Shown here piece after piece: positions 25,225 to 38,701 of a stretch of DNA of 64,000 nt. The translations under genes were made by a program, and so were the position numbers. Every line of letters starts with the position of its first letter. Within the stretch, counting starts at the first letter, position 1. The stretch is from Pyrrhoderma lamaoense (lineage: Eukaryota > Basidiomycota > Agaricomycetes > Hymenochaetales > Hymenochaetaceae), in the NCBI GenBank assembly GCA_002794735.1, contig NBAZ01000003.1, forward strand, positions 1,054,001-1,118,000, read 5' to 3'. The notes under the pieces were generated by a model. The model searched no databases. It had not been told where the DNA came from and was given only the letters and a program-made list of their open reading frames with translations.

Positions 25225-28200
25225 TTGCTTTCTGTTCAAGTACGAATATCAGACGCCGATATGGCTTGGTTCGTTGACTTCCAAACATAAGACACTCTTA
25301 TCCTCCTCTCAACATCTCACATCACTCTTGACTTCACGCACTGCGGACAAGACTTATTTCTTCTTTTTGTAACATACGGATTTGAATAGTCTTTGGTCTT
25401 CTTGGCTCAAAGACTCCTCTCACCTATATTATGGTGTGTATATACGCTAACGTATATCCCTGCCACACTATGCGCTGGTATATTATACTGGGACTTGGCC
25501 GGTACCCCAAACCCTAACTCGCATTAATCTTGCAATATTTTTTGCATATTGACAATTATCCTATATTTTGCTGTGCTGAATCTCATCACTTGCGGTTTTC
25601 TCATCCAACCGCAATTGTTCCATATGTATTATTTTTGGCATTATGGTGTACACATTAAAACAACGTACATCACAATTCGCATCTATGTATCCTTCTTTTT
25701 ATCCAATGCATCGCTATTTTTTTATCATCCTGCATAATTTTGGTTCCATATATTTGCAGGCTTATCAACACCTTCCCTACCTTCCTACTTCCTATCATCA
25801 ATCATCTACCATCGCTTTCCTTTATTCTCATGATCTACTACCATCCTTATCTCTTATAACTCGGTTTTTCAGTTTGTTCTTGCCCTAACTCTGCAATTAC
25901 GCTAATAATACATCCATTTTCAACAAATCTATTTTTGGGTCTGAAGTTTTCTGTTTTAAGCCTCAAACTCTTCGCTTTGCATATCAGTTCTTATCATTGA
26001 ACTCCTTTTGATTTTCTCGTTGTCAAATCATTCACATCATGTTTGGAACCAACTGTGGTGTTCTGCGCCACACGCACCCCACCCCTCGCCCAATTTCACA
26101 AGATAACGGTGCCTTTGTACCCGCTATCAGCTTCACGGCGACATTGGTGTAGGGTGTAGGATGGCTAAAGCGTGTCTATGTCTACTGTCACATCTAGGAG
26201 CTTAGTCCTTAATGTGTGCGACGATAATTACGATATGCATGTTCATAAACTCCGCAGAGGCCGTATTGCCCAACACGGATTTGATACAGGAGAGGACAAG
26301 TACAACATGTAGTCAAGCAGGTATATAGCGCCGCGGCCGGCGTACAGACTATGACTACGCTGCATAATCCATCGGGCATCATCCTGGCTAAGTCACAAAT
26401 TACATCGACAGGGATAACTTGACGTTACGTTCCCATCTGAAAATCACTCACCGGATTAGTCGGGGAATTTGTGAGCAATATCGTGATTTCACAGGGAATG
26501 TTTGTACTTGTTTGGGTTATAACTGTCTTTGGGTCGGCGCTTATCTTACAGGTTATATCCGCAAGAAGTCGGTTATTCATCTGAAGGGTCTCCAGGTCTC
26601 CCTCCATATATTAAAGTTGAAATACGGAAACGGATTAGGCTGGATTCAGATCTATGTGGGACTCTTATTATTTATTGGTTTAGCGCTTGAGACTAGTGGA
26701 CAATGGGTTGGAACCGCAATGCTCCTTTATGCGCGCCTTGTAATGCCACTATTCGTCATCCGCTCTGACTAGTACTTACATGAAGGACACAAGTACTAGA
26801 TAAAACGTCCGCTTTGGTTGAAGGAGAAATACAATGTATAATATTTGTATTTTGTCCTTTTACTTTATATCTATGGACAAACGATAGTTCCGACATCTTT
26901 CTTCAATACTCATTTTAATCCGTCTCCGCTTTTCTTCCGCCCCTTCCCTCTCTCTCGAAGTCCAACTCTTTTGATAACAAGTCCAAAATACCGCCTCTTC
27001 TTTTAACCCTCGACGCTTCTTTCTCTTTTTACTCATCAGTTACGTATCCAGTTAACGATTTATGCACTCCTATCTTTCTTTCCCTTTCTTTACATTTCTT
27101 TGGGTTAGATGTGGTCTTTTCTGTTTTTGATTTTTAACGCCGGATTTTTCTTACGACTATAAGGGAAAATGAACAAATGAAAGTCCTTTTTTTACGTCCC
27201 CTCTCTGCTTTAAATGACATGATTACAATCATACGCGGATAGCTTCTTACTTCTACCCTGAGTTTGCGGTGTTTTTTTCCTCTCCTTCAAAGATGTGACT
27301 CGGCAAGTCTTTAGCGTTAATGGTATGAGAACTTATGATCGTACATAGTGTTTTTCTCTGTACTTAGAAACGAAGAGGGTTGAATGAAATAGATAAATCA
27401 TGTGTTTACATATAATAAACTAAAAATAAATAAAAAATGACTTTGATGACCGACTTAAATTAGAGACTCTTAGTAAACTCTTAGAAAGCGTTTACTACGC
27501 TTATTACTGTTGTTCTATAGTGCAAAAGAAGGTCCTAGAGTTGTAGATTTTTATAGATCCTAGATCGCTGCTTGACGGATTTGAGACGGGGGGAGAGCTG
27601 ATGCATCTGTTTATGTTTCGAATACATCAAAGAGATGATCTTTCACAGTTAAGGCTAAAACACTGATAATGGATCTCCATCGCCTGATATGTGACATATA
27701 GTATATATTGCCGTGTGGTCGTGTGGTCGTATGGTGTATGGCGTATGGCCACAAACCCAAGACAGGACTTGGGCTTGGGCTTACGGGTAACTAAACTGAG
27801 ACACATGTCCGCTCAGTAAAACAAGCTTTTTATATTTCTTCTTTGAGCGCTATAAATTTTTCTCTCTCTCTTCATTGTGACTATTATTACACTTGTTTAT
27901 GATGGTGTTGATGGGCGATGTGTGATTGTGAGAGGGGGCATTACATTTTTATGATTCTGGTGTTCCAGCCATAAAGCAGAAAATAGGAACTGTGTGAACC
28001 CGTGTGTTTGGTATACGAGGGAGACGTGGAAATTTGTGAGTATGACAGGGCCTCGGTTTATATCTGAGGGAGAGATGATTGAGGGAGGGGAGCTTAAGAG
28101 AGGCTTTATGAGCCCGGTCTAATTGGTTGATGAGAGTTTCTCAGGATGGCTTAAAGCTGGGTGAGAAGATAGGTACGAGTGCTGTACTTGAGTCTCAGTG

Positions 28201-28368
28201 GTGTGAGAATAGATGGATGAGGGAGTTCATGAGTTCAAAGCTGTGAGGACACTACTTAAACTTGGGATTACGTGGAAGTAACTAGTCAAGGATCTGTCGA
28301 GACGCACGTCGTTAAACTCTGCTCTACACTTTGTTCTAACATTTAACCTATCTACTATAGAAATCATC
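25225..28368. other. Intergenic spacer, no gene seen
   Basis: About 3.1 kb between the Ser/Pro-rich gene and HEM2. A 118-codon open frame at 26419-26772 encodes hydrophobic segments but begins with TTG, has ATG only near its end and shows no family motif, so it is not called. Near 27712-27750 there are imperfect repeats of GTGTGGTCGT and GTATGGTGTATGGCGTATGG. A segment near 28227-28262 resembles one near 18412-18452 (see findings). Confidence 0.55.
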
Positions 28369-29844
<1,476 letters not shown>

Positions 29845-30107
29845 GGGAGCCAGCATATAGGTTGATTAGTATACTCAATTTTTTTGTACTATAATTTGTT
29901 GTAAAAGTAAGAAAAAGGAGCCCCCGCATTATCATCATATTACTATAGTATATATACGTAATAAACGCCATCACATGACCGGACATTTCACTTGCATGCG
30001 CGCTCCAGAATTCCAAAGTTCAACATCATAAGCTACTGTATATTACACGAAGCGCTACTAGCTCCCCAAAGCGTCAGGGTCAAATCCGTACTACCTTTAA
30101 TCTCGGG
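29845..30107. promoter_or_regulatory. Short spacer with chitin synthase promoter
   Basis: This 263-bp tandem spacer must hold the HEM2 3' end and the chitin synthase promoter. A TATA-like run (TATAGTATATATACG) lies near 29943-29957, about 150 bp before the proposed start codon. It is a weak call because the region is AT-rich. Confidence 0.35.
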
Positions 30108-33100
30108 ATGCAAGGAGGGAATACAACAGGCTACGGAGGGGGTCAAAATCCTCCCTATAATCCATTCATTAACCAAAGCCAGCCCCAACTTCAACCCCCT
30201 CAAGCTACTCAGCTCTAGGCTCATCGCAAGTCTCGCCTAGTCGGGTGACTTTTGACGATATAGATAAGGCTGTGAAGAATCAGAATAGTACATCTCCTTT
30301 TCGTGGTATGCCTCCAACTGCTTCTGCTTCTACTAATTCTCCAAGGACTCATCCTCCACGTCCACCATCAATTTCCTCAGAAACGTTGTATAGTGAGAAG
30401 GATGGCGTACCTAGCGGGTTAAGTGCGACTGGGGGTCAGGCTAATAGTAGCTCTGGAGGTATGAGTCGTATTATGCAACATGCTCAAAGTCAGTATACTG
30501 GTCCGCCTGTACTTCCTGCAATAATTTCTGGAGAGACGTTTGAATGGGGGGACCTTGTTAACATGAACGGCAGGAGAAGTACAGATCCGAATGCTGCTAT
30601 GACTTCAAATGCTACTCCCCAACCCACTGAGAGGCACTATAACCAGCAACAGCCGTCTATGCTTCAACCTCCACAGCTCGTTGGTGCAACACCTGGGCCT
30701 TACGGAACTGCACAGCATAATGGAAGCTCATATTCACTTGGGGCTCAATCTCAATATCCTCAATCTAGGCCCGCATCAGCTTATGCTGTATCACGACCAG
30801 CCTCTACTGCTTACACATCTTACAATCCTTCTCAAAATCAACATGCTCAGTTACCCTCAGATCCTGCGTCTGTTTATAATCAAGCACGGAGCTCTCAGAG
30901 TCACCTTGGAATAGGATATGCTGCTCCTTCTCATTATACTTCTTCAAACGAGCAGGTTTTTGATCATTTTGGTCAAGATGTTGAGGCATATGCTAGTGGT
31001 CGGGACTCTAGCGCCCGAAGGAATATTCGTTCTCGTTCGGCGACGCCAATGGGAAATGAAGAGTACATGGCTGTTGGTGCCGGGAGGAAGAAGGAGGAGA
31101 AGAGGAAGAGGGTGAAGAAGATGATTATGAATACGTTGATGATGATGATGCTGAAACTATGGATCAAAGTACCACGGAATATAGTCAAGACACGGAGAAG
31201 AAGGATGGCTATGGTTATGGGTACAATTACGGATCCGAAAGCCGTGTGCACTTTGTAAACCCGGCAACGGGCCAGATGTTTGAGGAGAAATCCTCACTAT
31301 ACAAATATCCGGATACACCTGTGACGACTCAGCATTTTGGACCCGCACCAGCTGGTCGAGTGACGAGACGTATACACCAGAAGAAGCGAGTTCAACTCAC
31401 AAACGGTAACCTTGTTATCGACCTCAATGTGCCCACAAAACTCGTTTTGCCACTAAGAAGAGAAGAAGAAATGTTGAAGACCCGGTATACAGCAGTTACA
31501 TGTGATCCCGACGACTTTAAAAAGAACAATTTCTTTCTTCGGCAGAATGAGTATGGAAGAAGTACAGAACTATTCATCGCTGTCACTATGTACAATGTGA
31601 GTAGGGCCCTTTATTTCAAGACTGGATCCAGGATAGGTATTCATACTCCCACTTAATAATAGGAAGATGAAGTATTGTTCTGCCGGACTTTGAATGGAGT
31701 CATGCGTAATATTGGACATCTATGTACTCGCAGAAACTCCCAGACATGGGGACAAGACGCCTGGAAGAAAGTTGTCGTTTGTATTATCTCAGACGGGCGC
31801 AAGAAGATTCATCCTCGAGTGCTGGACTGCCTAACTGCACTTGGCGTGTACCAAAATGGTAACTTCATGAAGAATATGGTGAACAACAAGCCCGTCACTG
31901 CCCATGTATTTGAGTATACAGCATCTTTCGGGTTAGACGAGAACTTGCATTTCAGGTACCCGGATAAAGGTATCGTTCCGACGCAGATCTTGTTCTGCTT
32001 AAAAGAGAAGAACTTGAAAAAGATTAATAGCCACCGGTGGTTTTTTAATGCCTTTGCGCCTTTGCTCAAGGTGAGAGAGGGCTTTTCGTCTGAGCTAGAG
32101 GGGTTCTGGTGTTTTTGGTTATTTTACTGAATCTAGACCCTCAATTTATCTTAAGCCTAATGTTTGTGTGCTCATTGACGTCGGGACCCGCCCAGGGCCT
32201 AAGAGTCTGTACTATCTTTGGAAGACCTTTGACCTGAATTCGAATGTAGCCGGAGCTTGTGGTGAGATAGCAGCTTACAAGGGGAAGCATTGGGCTTCCT
32301 TATTGAATCCTCTTGGTACGTTGTCGAGATGATTAACCTACCTCAAATAGAGAATACTAACCGACAGGTCATCCAACCTAGTTGCATCTCAAAACTTTGA
32401 GTATAAAATTTCAAATATTCTAGATAAGCCAACAGAGTCGTTGTTTGGGTACATCAGCGTTTTGGTAAGGGCTTTACAGTATTTAGTCTTTTTTGGGCGG
32501 AAGATGGTGTTGAATGGTATTCTCCTTGCTATCTAGCCGGGAGCGTTTTCAGCTTACAGATATATCGCGCTCCAGAATAATAAGAATGGCGTTGGTCCTT
32601 TAGCCTCTTACTTCAAGGGTGAGGTCCTTCATGGAAGGGATACTGACATCTTCACTTCCAATATGTGTAAGTCCGAAACCATGCCGAAAACTTTGCACTA
32701 TCTAATAATGCTTATCAATACTGAATTCATACAACAGACCTGGCTGAAGACGTAGGTGTTCTTTTTCTGTGAACAAGCTCCGTGTCTTAACTATATGTAG
32801 CGTATTTTATGCTTCGAACTTATAGCAAAGGAAAAATCTGACTGGTAAGTTTTCATCGGATCGGATGACGGATCCACTAGTTGTCTTTTTTTGTTTTAAA
32901 AAATTTCTGTTAACATTCTGCTTTCAATGGCGTAGGGTTTTACGATATGTAAAGAATGCAGTCGGGGAAACTGATGTTCCTGAGGCCCTTCCTGAATTTA
33001 TCAGCCAAAGAAGGCGTTGGTTAAACGGGTCTTTCTTTGCGTCCATATATTCTGTAGCACACGCGACACAGATTATGCGCTCGGGGCATAGCACAGGCCG

Positions 33101-34668
33101 GAAGATCATGCTTATGATAGAGACAATGTACAATATTATCAATCTTATTTTCGCTTGGTTCTCACTGGTAAGACACCCCTTCTTTTAATCGCCGGGAAGT
33201 GAAAAAAAATAATGGATTAAAATCTAATTGCAACAGGGAAATTTTTATATATTCTTTGTGAGTTGATACACTCGAGGGTGCCTTGCTTGCCGGAACAGCT
33301 TGTTAAACAATTTCAGAATATTGTGACATCTTCTTTAGAAGATTCATCTTTTGGACTAGATGGCATCTCATATTTCAATTCTATAATTCAGGTTCGGTTT
33401 CAGATTTTGTTAGACTTGGGATATTTCCTTGCTGATATTCAAGTCCCTTGATCAATATAGTATGCCTACGCATCAATTGTTATTGCTTGTTTCCTATTCT
33501 CTATGGGGAATAGACCAAAAGCGTGAGTATATAAATAGCAATACACATTAAGGAAATCGACTCTTTGTTGACAAAGGAATTTACTAGTTCTCCATGGAAA
33601 TATAAACTAGCTTCTATCTTTTTCGCGATAATTAATGTCTATTCTATTGTTTCCGCATGCCTCTGTGCCACACAAGCTGCTAAACAGGGTGGTGCGGTAT
33701 ACTCGACGATGCTTTTCAGTGTTATAATCACATACGGAGGTTATTATGTTACGTCCATCTTGATCGTACTTATGGAGACTGAAACTTCTTGTAGCTTATG
33801 CCATCTCCAGTTTACTGGCACTTGATCCGTGGCACATGTTCACGAGTTTTATTCCCTATGTATTGCTTTCGCCAACTTATATCAATATCTTGAACATGTA
33901 AGATATGTTTGTCTGACAATTGCGCCCGGATTCCGTTAACGGGAGTTCTTTTATAGCTACGCGTTTTCAAATTTAGATGATGTATGTTTGTCTCTATGCT
34001 TATTATGCACTCACCGATTGATTTCTTTATATTCTAGATCTCCTGGGGCACTAAACAAGACAATGATGTTGATACCGACTTGGGAGCGGTTATACAAAAT
34101 AGTCAATCCCAGGTTGATGTTGAGATTCTTACGGAACCGTCGGATGTCAATCAGATGTACGAGGAAACGCTTGCGAACTTGCGAACACGCAAACCTGTAG
34201 ATAAGCCTACTCCCAGGACGTCTGACTCGGAAAGAGAACAACAGACAAAGGATTATTATGCGAATGTTCGCACGAATGTGAGTTTTCATACCCTTGAGCG
34301 GATTGAATAGTTTTCCCCTCTTTATAGAAGGGGGTCTCTATTATTGTAATGGTGTGTCGGTTGGGAAGAAGGTTCTGTTTTTGCTGATCCGCATCTACAG
34401 GTTCTTCTGGTTTGGGTTCTTTCTAATGGGCTTCTGTTACTGGCTATTTTGAGTGCCGGGGATCCCTCAAAGACGTTTAGTGGTGGTTCTGATGTCACAA
34501 AGATTTATATGACTTTTATCTTGGCTTTTGTGGGTGTCACGAGTATTATTGTGAGTTGCAGTCTTAGGGCCCCCTGTCTCAAACTTCTAATCAAAAGTCT
34601 AATATTGGATTATGTAGCGTTTTGCTGGGTCCACACTGTATATGCTGGCTTATATACTGATGGGCTAG
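30108..34668 (+). CDS. CHS: Chitin synthase (division 1, class I-III type), 17 exons, with two frame breaks in exon 1
   Basis: Membrane glycosyltransferase (GT2) polymerising UDP-GlcNAc into cell-wall chitin. Exons: 30108-31596, 31663-32070, 32156-32315, 32382-32464, 32537-32666, 32738-32751, 32801-32844, 32936-33167, 33237-33257, 33317-33391, 33461-33522, 33588-33739, 33795-33897, 33957-33981, 34038-34277, 34401-34550 and 34618-34668. The N-terminus is Gln/Pro/Ser-rich and disordered. [14 protein letters not shown] marks the division-1 N-domain. The catalytic part has [24 protein letters not shown] and [13 protein letters not shown] (the QRRRW signature, near 33006-33020). Membrane helices follow, then DDISWGTKQ and a final helical segment ending YILMG. 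Exon 1 needs one base supplied in the C run at 30195-30199 and one in the G run at 31082-31084; the total then fits, giving about 1,146 residues. The start codon is the best available candidate but is less sure than the rest. Confidence 0.94.
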
Positions 34669-35039
34669 CGAGAATGTATTCTAGACATACATGTACATGT
34701 ACTTTCACGATCTATGCATCTCTCTCGTGTCTTGGACTCTGCATCTAAGCTTCTATTTATGACTATGACTTACACTTACGTTTTAAGACATATGTTCGTA
34801 TAGTAAACCCCTCTATCCAGTTATCTAGTTTGTATTTCCCCTTCATAATTATTCATATCGAATATAGTCAGAGACTCTTAGACATTGCAATTTCGTTACT
34901 CGTGTAAAATGTAGTTATATTTCATTTCATCTATATTACAATATTGCATAAATAACATAGAAGGAATTTATAGAGTACAAAGCGTACGAACATATACATA
35001 GTAATAGATTTTTCATATTATTGTCATGGACTCCTTTTC
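34669..35039. other. Convergent 3' spacer between chitin synthase and the R3H gene
   Basis: This 371-bp stretch is AT-rich and lies between two convergent genes. It should contain both 3' untranslated ends, and no other feature was seen. Confidence 0.6.
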
Positions 35040-36528
35040 TCAGGAAAACAAATAATCATAGAAGCTCTGCTTCGAACTTGGAGCGAGACGTCTCCTTAGA
35101 TGCTTCCGTCTACCTCGTTCTTTTCGACGTATAGGCGAACAAGAAGGGGAACCTGAAGAGCGACTAGTGCCATATCTATTACGAAGAGGGGTACGTTCAC
35201 CCAGAGGAGTTGTATATCTAATCGGTGGTTCTCTGTTGTTTAGATCCAAGGATTCGACACTCTGGGCAAGGTCTACATTAACAATTGATCGATCATCATC
35301 AGCGTCGTTGGTATCTTCATTTTCTTCATTGCTTTCTGCAAAGGATGAAGAAGAAGGCTCGCGTATGGTTCTAAGCGGTCGTGGAGTCGAGTCATTGACA
35401 TCCCCTTTAAGGCCCAAATCGATGTCCCCTTCAATACCTGACTCACTCGACCGTTCTGATACGGAAGAGAGACGTCGGAGACGAGTCATACGATGAGTTA
35501 TCTCCGCATCGGAAGTATCTTCGGAGGAGAGGGAGTCGTGTTCTTCAACTGAGAGGATATCTGACTCGGAGAGCACTCCTAAGGAGTAGTCGGATTCTGT
35601 CGCTGGAGGAGTGTCTAGGGCGTCGCGTAATGTGTAATCTGGGCGAGTGACATTGGGACGTAAGAGATACGTGAGACGTCTTTCGTCTACGTCTTTACCT
35701 GGAGATTGGAGTGGAAGGGAGAGGGGTTGAATAAGCATATACGGATGTCTATTCAATAGTTAGCAAAACCTACTGTAGCTGACTACCCTGTGATAACGGG
35801 CGCAACAGTGGACAATGTATCTGGCAAAAGCATCCTGTTCGATACTCCATACGAGCTGAAGAGGGGAGCGAGACAGTTCGGTAATTCCTGATCCTTCAAA
35901 ACCGACTGATCTGCCGGAAACTACCAAGATATCCTCTGTCTCATCGGGATTTAAGATTGTTCCACCTACAAGCCAGTCTAGTACCTCCTTTTCGATGTCA
36001 CGAACGAGTTTCTCAGCCCGGGGACCATGGCCCCTAAGAGTTCTTCGCATCCCCCTGAGACTTATTGAGTATCTGCCAGCATTGGCAGAGGCTGGATCAA
36101 ACAGAGGCCGGGCTGGTGTAGGAACCGCGACACTGCGAGGAAGAAAGCTTGGAAGTGGTTCTGGCTACATCAGGTCTCATATTTAGATTGAATACCTATG
36201 AACTCAAACGAGAGGAACTAACGAAGGTTCTTTTCGTATATGGTGGTTCGATTTGTATATCCCGAGACCCAGGACTAGCAAACACAATATATGGATTTCC
36301 AGTGAAACGTGCATTCTCCCTCCGCCGAACCCATCGTTTCCCTTCCCTATCATCTCGATCCCTCTTCTTCTTCACAACAACAGCTTGTGAGCTGTCGCGA
36401 GACATTGTTTCAGTTTCTCGAAGATATGCATATCTATCTGAGAGTCTGGAATTCCGAAGTATAGCAGGGAATGACATCGGAATAGGACTCAATAATGGTT
36501 GAACCTGTACGGCTGTTGACTCAGACAT
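35040..36528 (-). CDS. R3H-domain protein with R3H-associated N-terminal region
   Basis: Likely binds single-stranded nucleic acid through an R3H domain. Exons on the minus strand: 36528-36223, 36164-35774 and 35698-35040, joined by 58- and 75-nt introns. Phases close at 451 residues. The N-terminal part (RRRENARFTGNPYIV and, after the splice, LPRSVAVPTPARPLFDPA) looks like the R3H-associated domain of fungal proteins. The R3H core follows, with FARYIVHCCARYHRVVSYS, containing the R-x3-H pattern (RYIVH). The frame across the second intron is set by joining VVSYS to KDVDERRLTYLLRPNV. The C-terminal third is acidic and Ser-rich, then strongly basic (RRKERGRRKHLRRR). The gene lies 180 bp downstream of the TPP1-like gene on the same strand. 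The target RNA or DNA is unknown. Confidence 0.8.
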
Positions 36529-36708
36529 GTTTGAAAACAGAAGTTTTGTACAAAAACAGAGTGATTGACGATATTGAGTACAAAGTAGAAATACGAATAG
36601 TATATACAACGAAGTGGTGAACGGGAGTTTAGTTTAGAGTCACATGTACTATTAATAACTAAGAAGATGATACACTATTCTTTCTCACGATTACTGTCTA
36701 AGTCTGTC

Positions 36709-38701
36709 TTACCGACTCCTTTGACTGATGTCATATAATATATTCTTAACATCGTTCCAAGTAAGCCACCCTTGACCGGAAGGAAGACTAATAAGGTCCT
36801 CCCTTAGATCCTGGGGGAACCTTGGTGCTCGTCTAATTGACGGGGCCAATGAAGAGGCAGAAGCACTGTGTTTGAGATTTACACTTCCAGAGTTATCCAT
36901 AACCTCTAGCTGGGCTTTCCTTGAGCTTAGGGTTTCGGGAGGAGAGTACAAAGTCTCCTCGATTTCACTGTCAGACATATACCTCTGGACTGAGTTCTCA
37001 ACAAGTTCCTCGTCATCCTCATCATTACTAGAATCCGTTTGGCTATCTTGAGAATCGCCCTCTTTTAGACCTTCCCCACCTAGTTCCTGTCCTAGGCGGA
37101 TGTTACATCTTCATCTTCTTTATCTCCTGAGTTATCATCGTTATCTTCTTCCATAGCCATAGGCACTTCTTCACCATTTTTGATAGGCTTAGGAGTTGAT
37201 TTTACTACCTTCTCTACTATATTCTCGTCCTCATTATCGGATGCCTCCCATTCAGTCGGCGTAGTCTGTCTTATGTGGCCGTTATCCCGCTATTTGCTTT
37301 ATTATTCAAATCAGTGATATAATTTTATAACGCTTTGATAGGATGAGACAAGGAGCACAAACCTAGTTGCCCATCTTCTCCATCTGATTCCTGGTCGGTG
37401 GTGTCACTGCCACTTGATAGCACCGAGAGATCAAGGGCATCTTTTATAATCGTTTGTTGAGACTTGATAGGTTCTTCTTGGCCAAAACCTAAGAAACTTG
37501 GAATAAGTCCTCCTTTGTACAATTATGTCAACGTTATCAACACGCACAATCGATTGCATCAAGTAGCTCTTGATCTTCTTGGGAGGGCTCAAGATACCAT
37601 GGTAAATTATCGAACCACTGACTATATATTAGTATATTTGGCATTCAGGTAGTTTGCACGTACATTCTTGGTACTCTTCCATAGTTGCCGATTGACATCA
37701 TTGTGGTTTTTAGTTTCTCGTGAAGTATCACCAATCACCTTCACGAGTCTGGAATCGGATTCATCTCTTCCGCCCTTAAACAAGGATATAGTAACTTCCT
37801 CCGAGGGTAAAGCTTGTCCGTTGTCCTGATTCGTTGACAGTTTGTCGTTTTTGTCTTCCTTACTTCTACCCTCCTTCAACTTCAATAAATTACTATATAG
37901 TAGTTTAGAATGGAGCTAATGCCTCACAATCTTCTTGATAAAAACCTACCCTGAACTTCTTCCTCTTCTAAGACCGTCAATCCAAGCTCGTATATCAGGA
38001 TCACTCAAGATGTCTATTGGTTTCCCAAAACAGCCTTCACCTGTAGCACCGAGGACATTGAAACTATTCACTTCTAGCCAAAACGTCTCATATTCACTTT
38101 TCTTGCTCTCACTCGCCTGAATGTGACCAAAGAAAAGTTTGTAATCTGAGATAGTGATGACGGAGTAACGTAGTAGGGTAAGTCTCTGTTCAGCGTGTGG
38201 AATAGCTCCGGTAATGGCTTTCTTCCTATCAATAATTCGGACGCAACCAAAAGTTTGGGTAGAATTTCCAGAATTATATCGACGAGTCATAGCGTGTCAG
38301 TTTGGGCTAGACTTTGAGGATGGTACAACATGCCTATTGTATTCCATGACGGCATCTTTTGTAAATTTAACAGTGATTTCGCATTGTTTATCGGAGATCA
38401 AGGCCCAAACGCAATCGTCTGGAGCTTCAATCCGGGGACCTGTGATGATCTACAGATATATGAGTCAAGCTGAAAGGAGTTGATCAGAGTGGTACGCGGA
38501 GAAGACCATATGTCCGCCTTTCGGAGTTACCTCTGAGAAGCAGGGAGGCTCAAAGGTAAGTCGGGAGAAAATACCAACCTTTGTTATCTGGACCTTACGA
38601 CCGTGTTGATGACGGGATTTGCTGTAGTGTTCTGCACCACTAGTCTTTGCTATATTCAGAAGAAATGATTTTATCCAATGGACTTGTAAGGTTTCAGCCA
38701 T
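36709..38701 (-). CDS. TPP1: Shelterin TPP1/Tpz1-like telomere protein (TPP1 OB-fold family)
   Basis: Probable fungal TPP1 (Tpz1), which in the shelterin complex links Pot1 to the telomeric double-strand binders and recruits telomerase. Minus-strand exons: 38701-38579, 38449-38313, 38225-37950, 37892-37664, 37617-37544, 37496 to about 37360, then about 37270-36709. The OB-fold pattern is seen as VHWIKSFLLNI near the start, DDCVWALISDKQCEITVKF, FWLEVNSFNVLGATGEG and DPDIRAWIDGLRRG. The middle is acidic and disordered. The extreme C-terminus, GWLTWNDVKNILYDI, looks like an isolated binding helix, as expected for a partner such as Poz1/TIN2. Two points are not settled: the splice near 37270-37363 (at least two donors fit), and a stop at 37092-37094 that disappears if one base is supplied there. 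The exon 2 to 3 donor (GTCTAG, 38312) is also weak. Length is about 512 residues. The next gene upstream is WEE1, divergent. Confidence 0.72.

Noticed and set aside
26419..26772. 118-codon open frame with hydrophobic stretches on the plus strand
   Set aside because: It starts with TTG, its internal ATG codons are only near the end, there is no motif, no flanking splice structure and no leader; most likely chance in a spacer.
35757..35790. 21-nt or 38-nt intron between the R3H core and the C-terminal part
   Set aside because: A 75-nt intron with donor GTAGGT (35773) and acceptor CCAG (35699) keeps phase and joins VVSYS to KDVDERRLTYLL, which is far more convincing.
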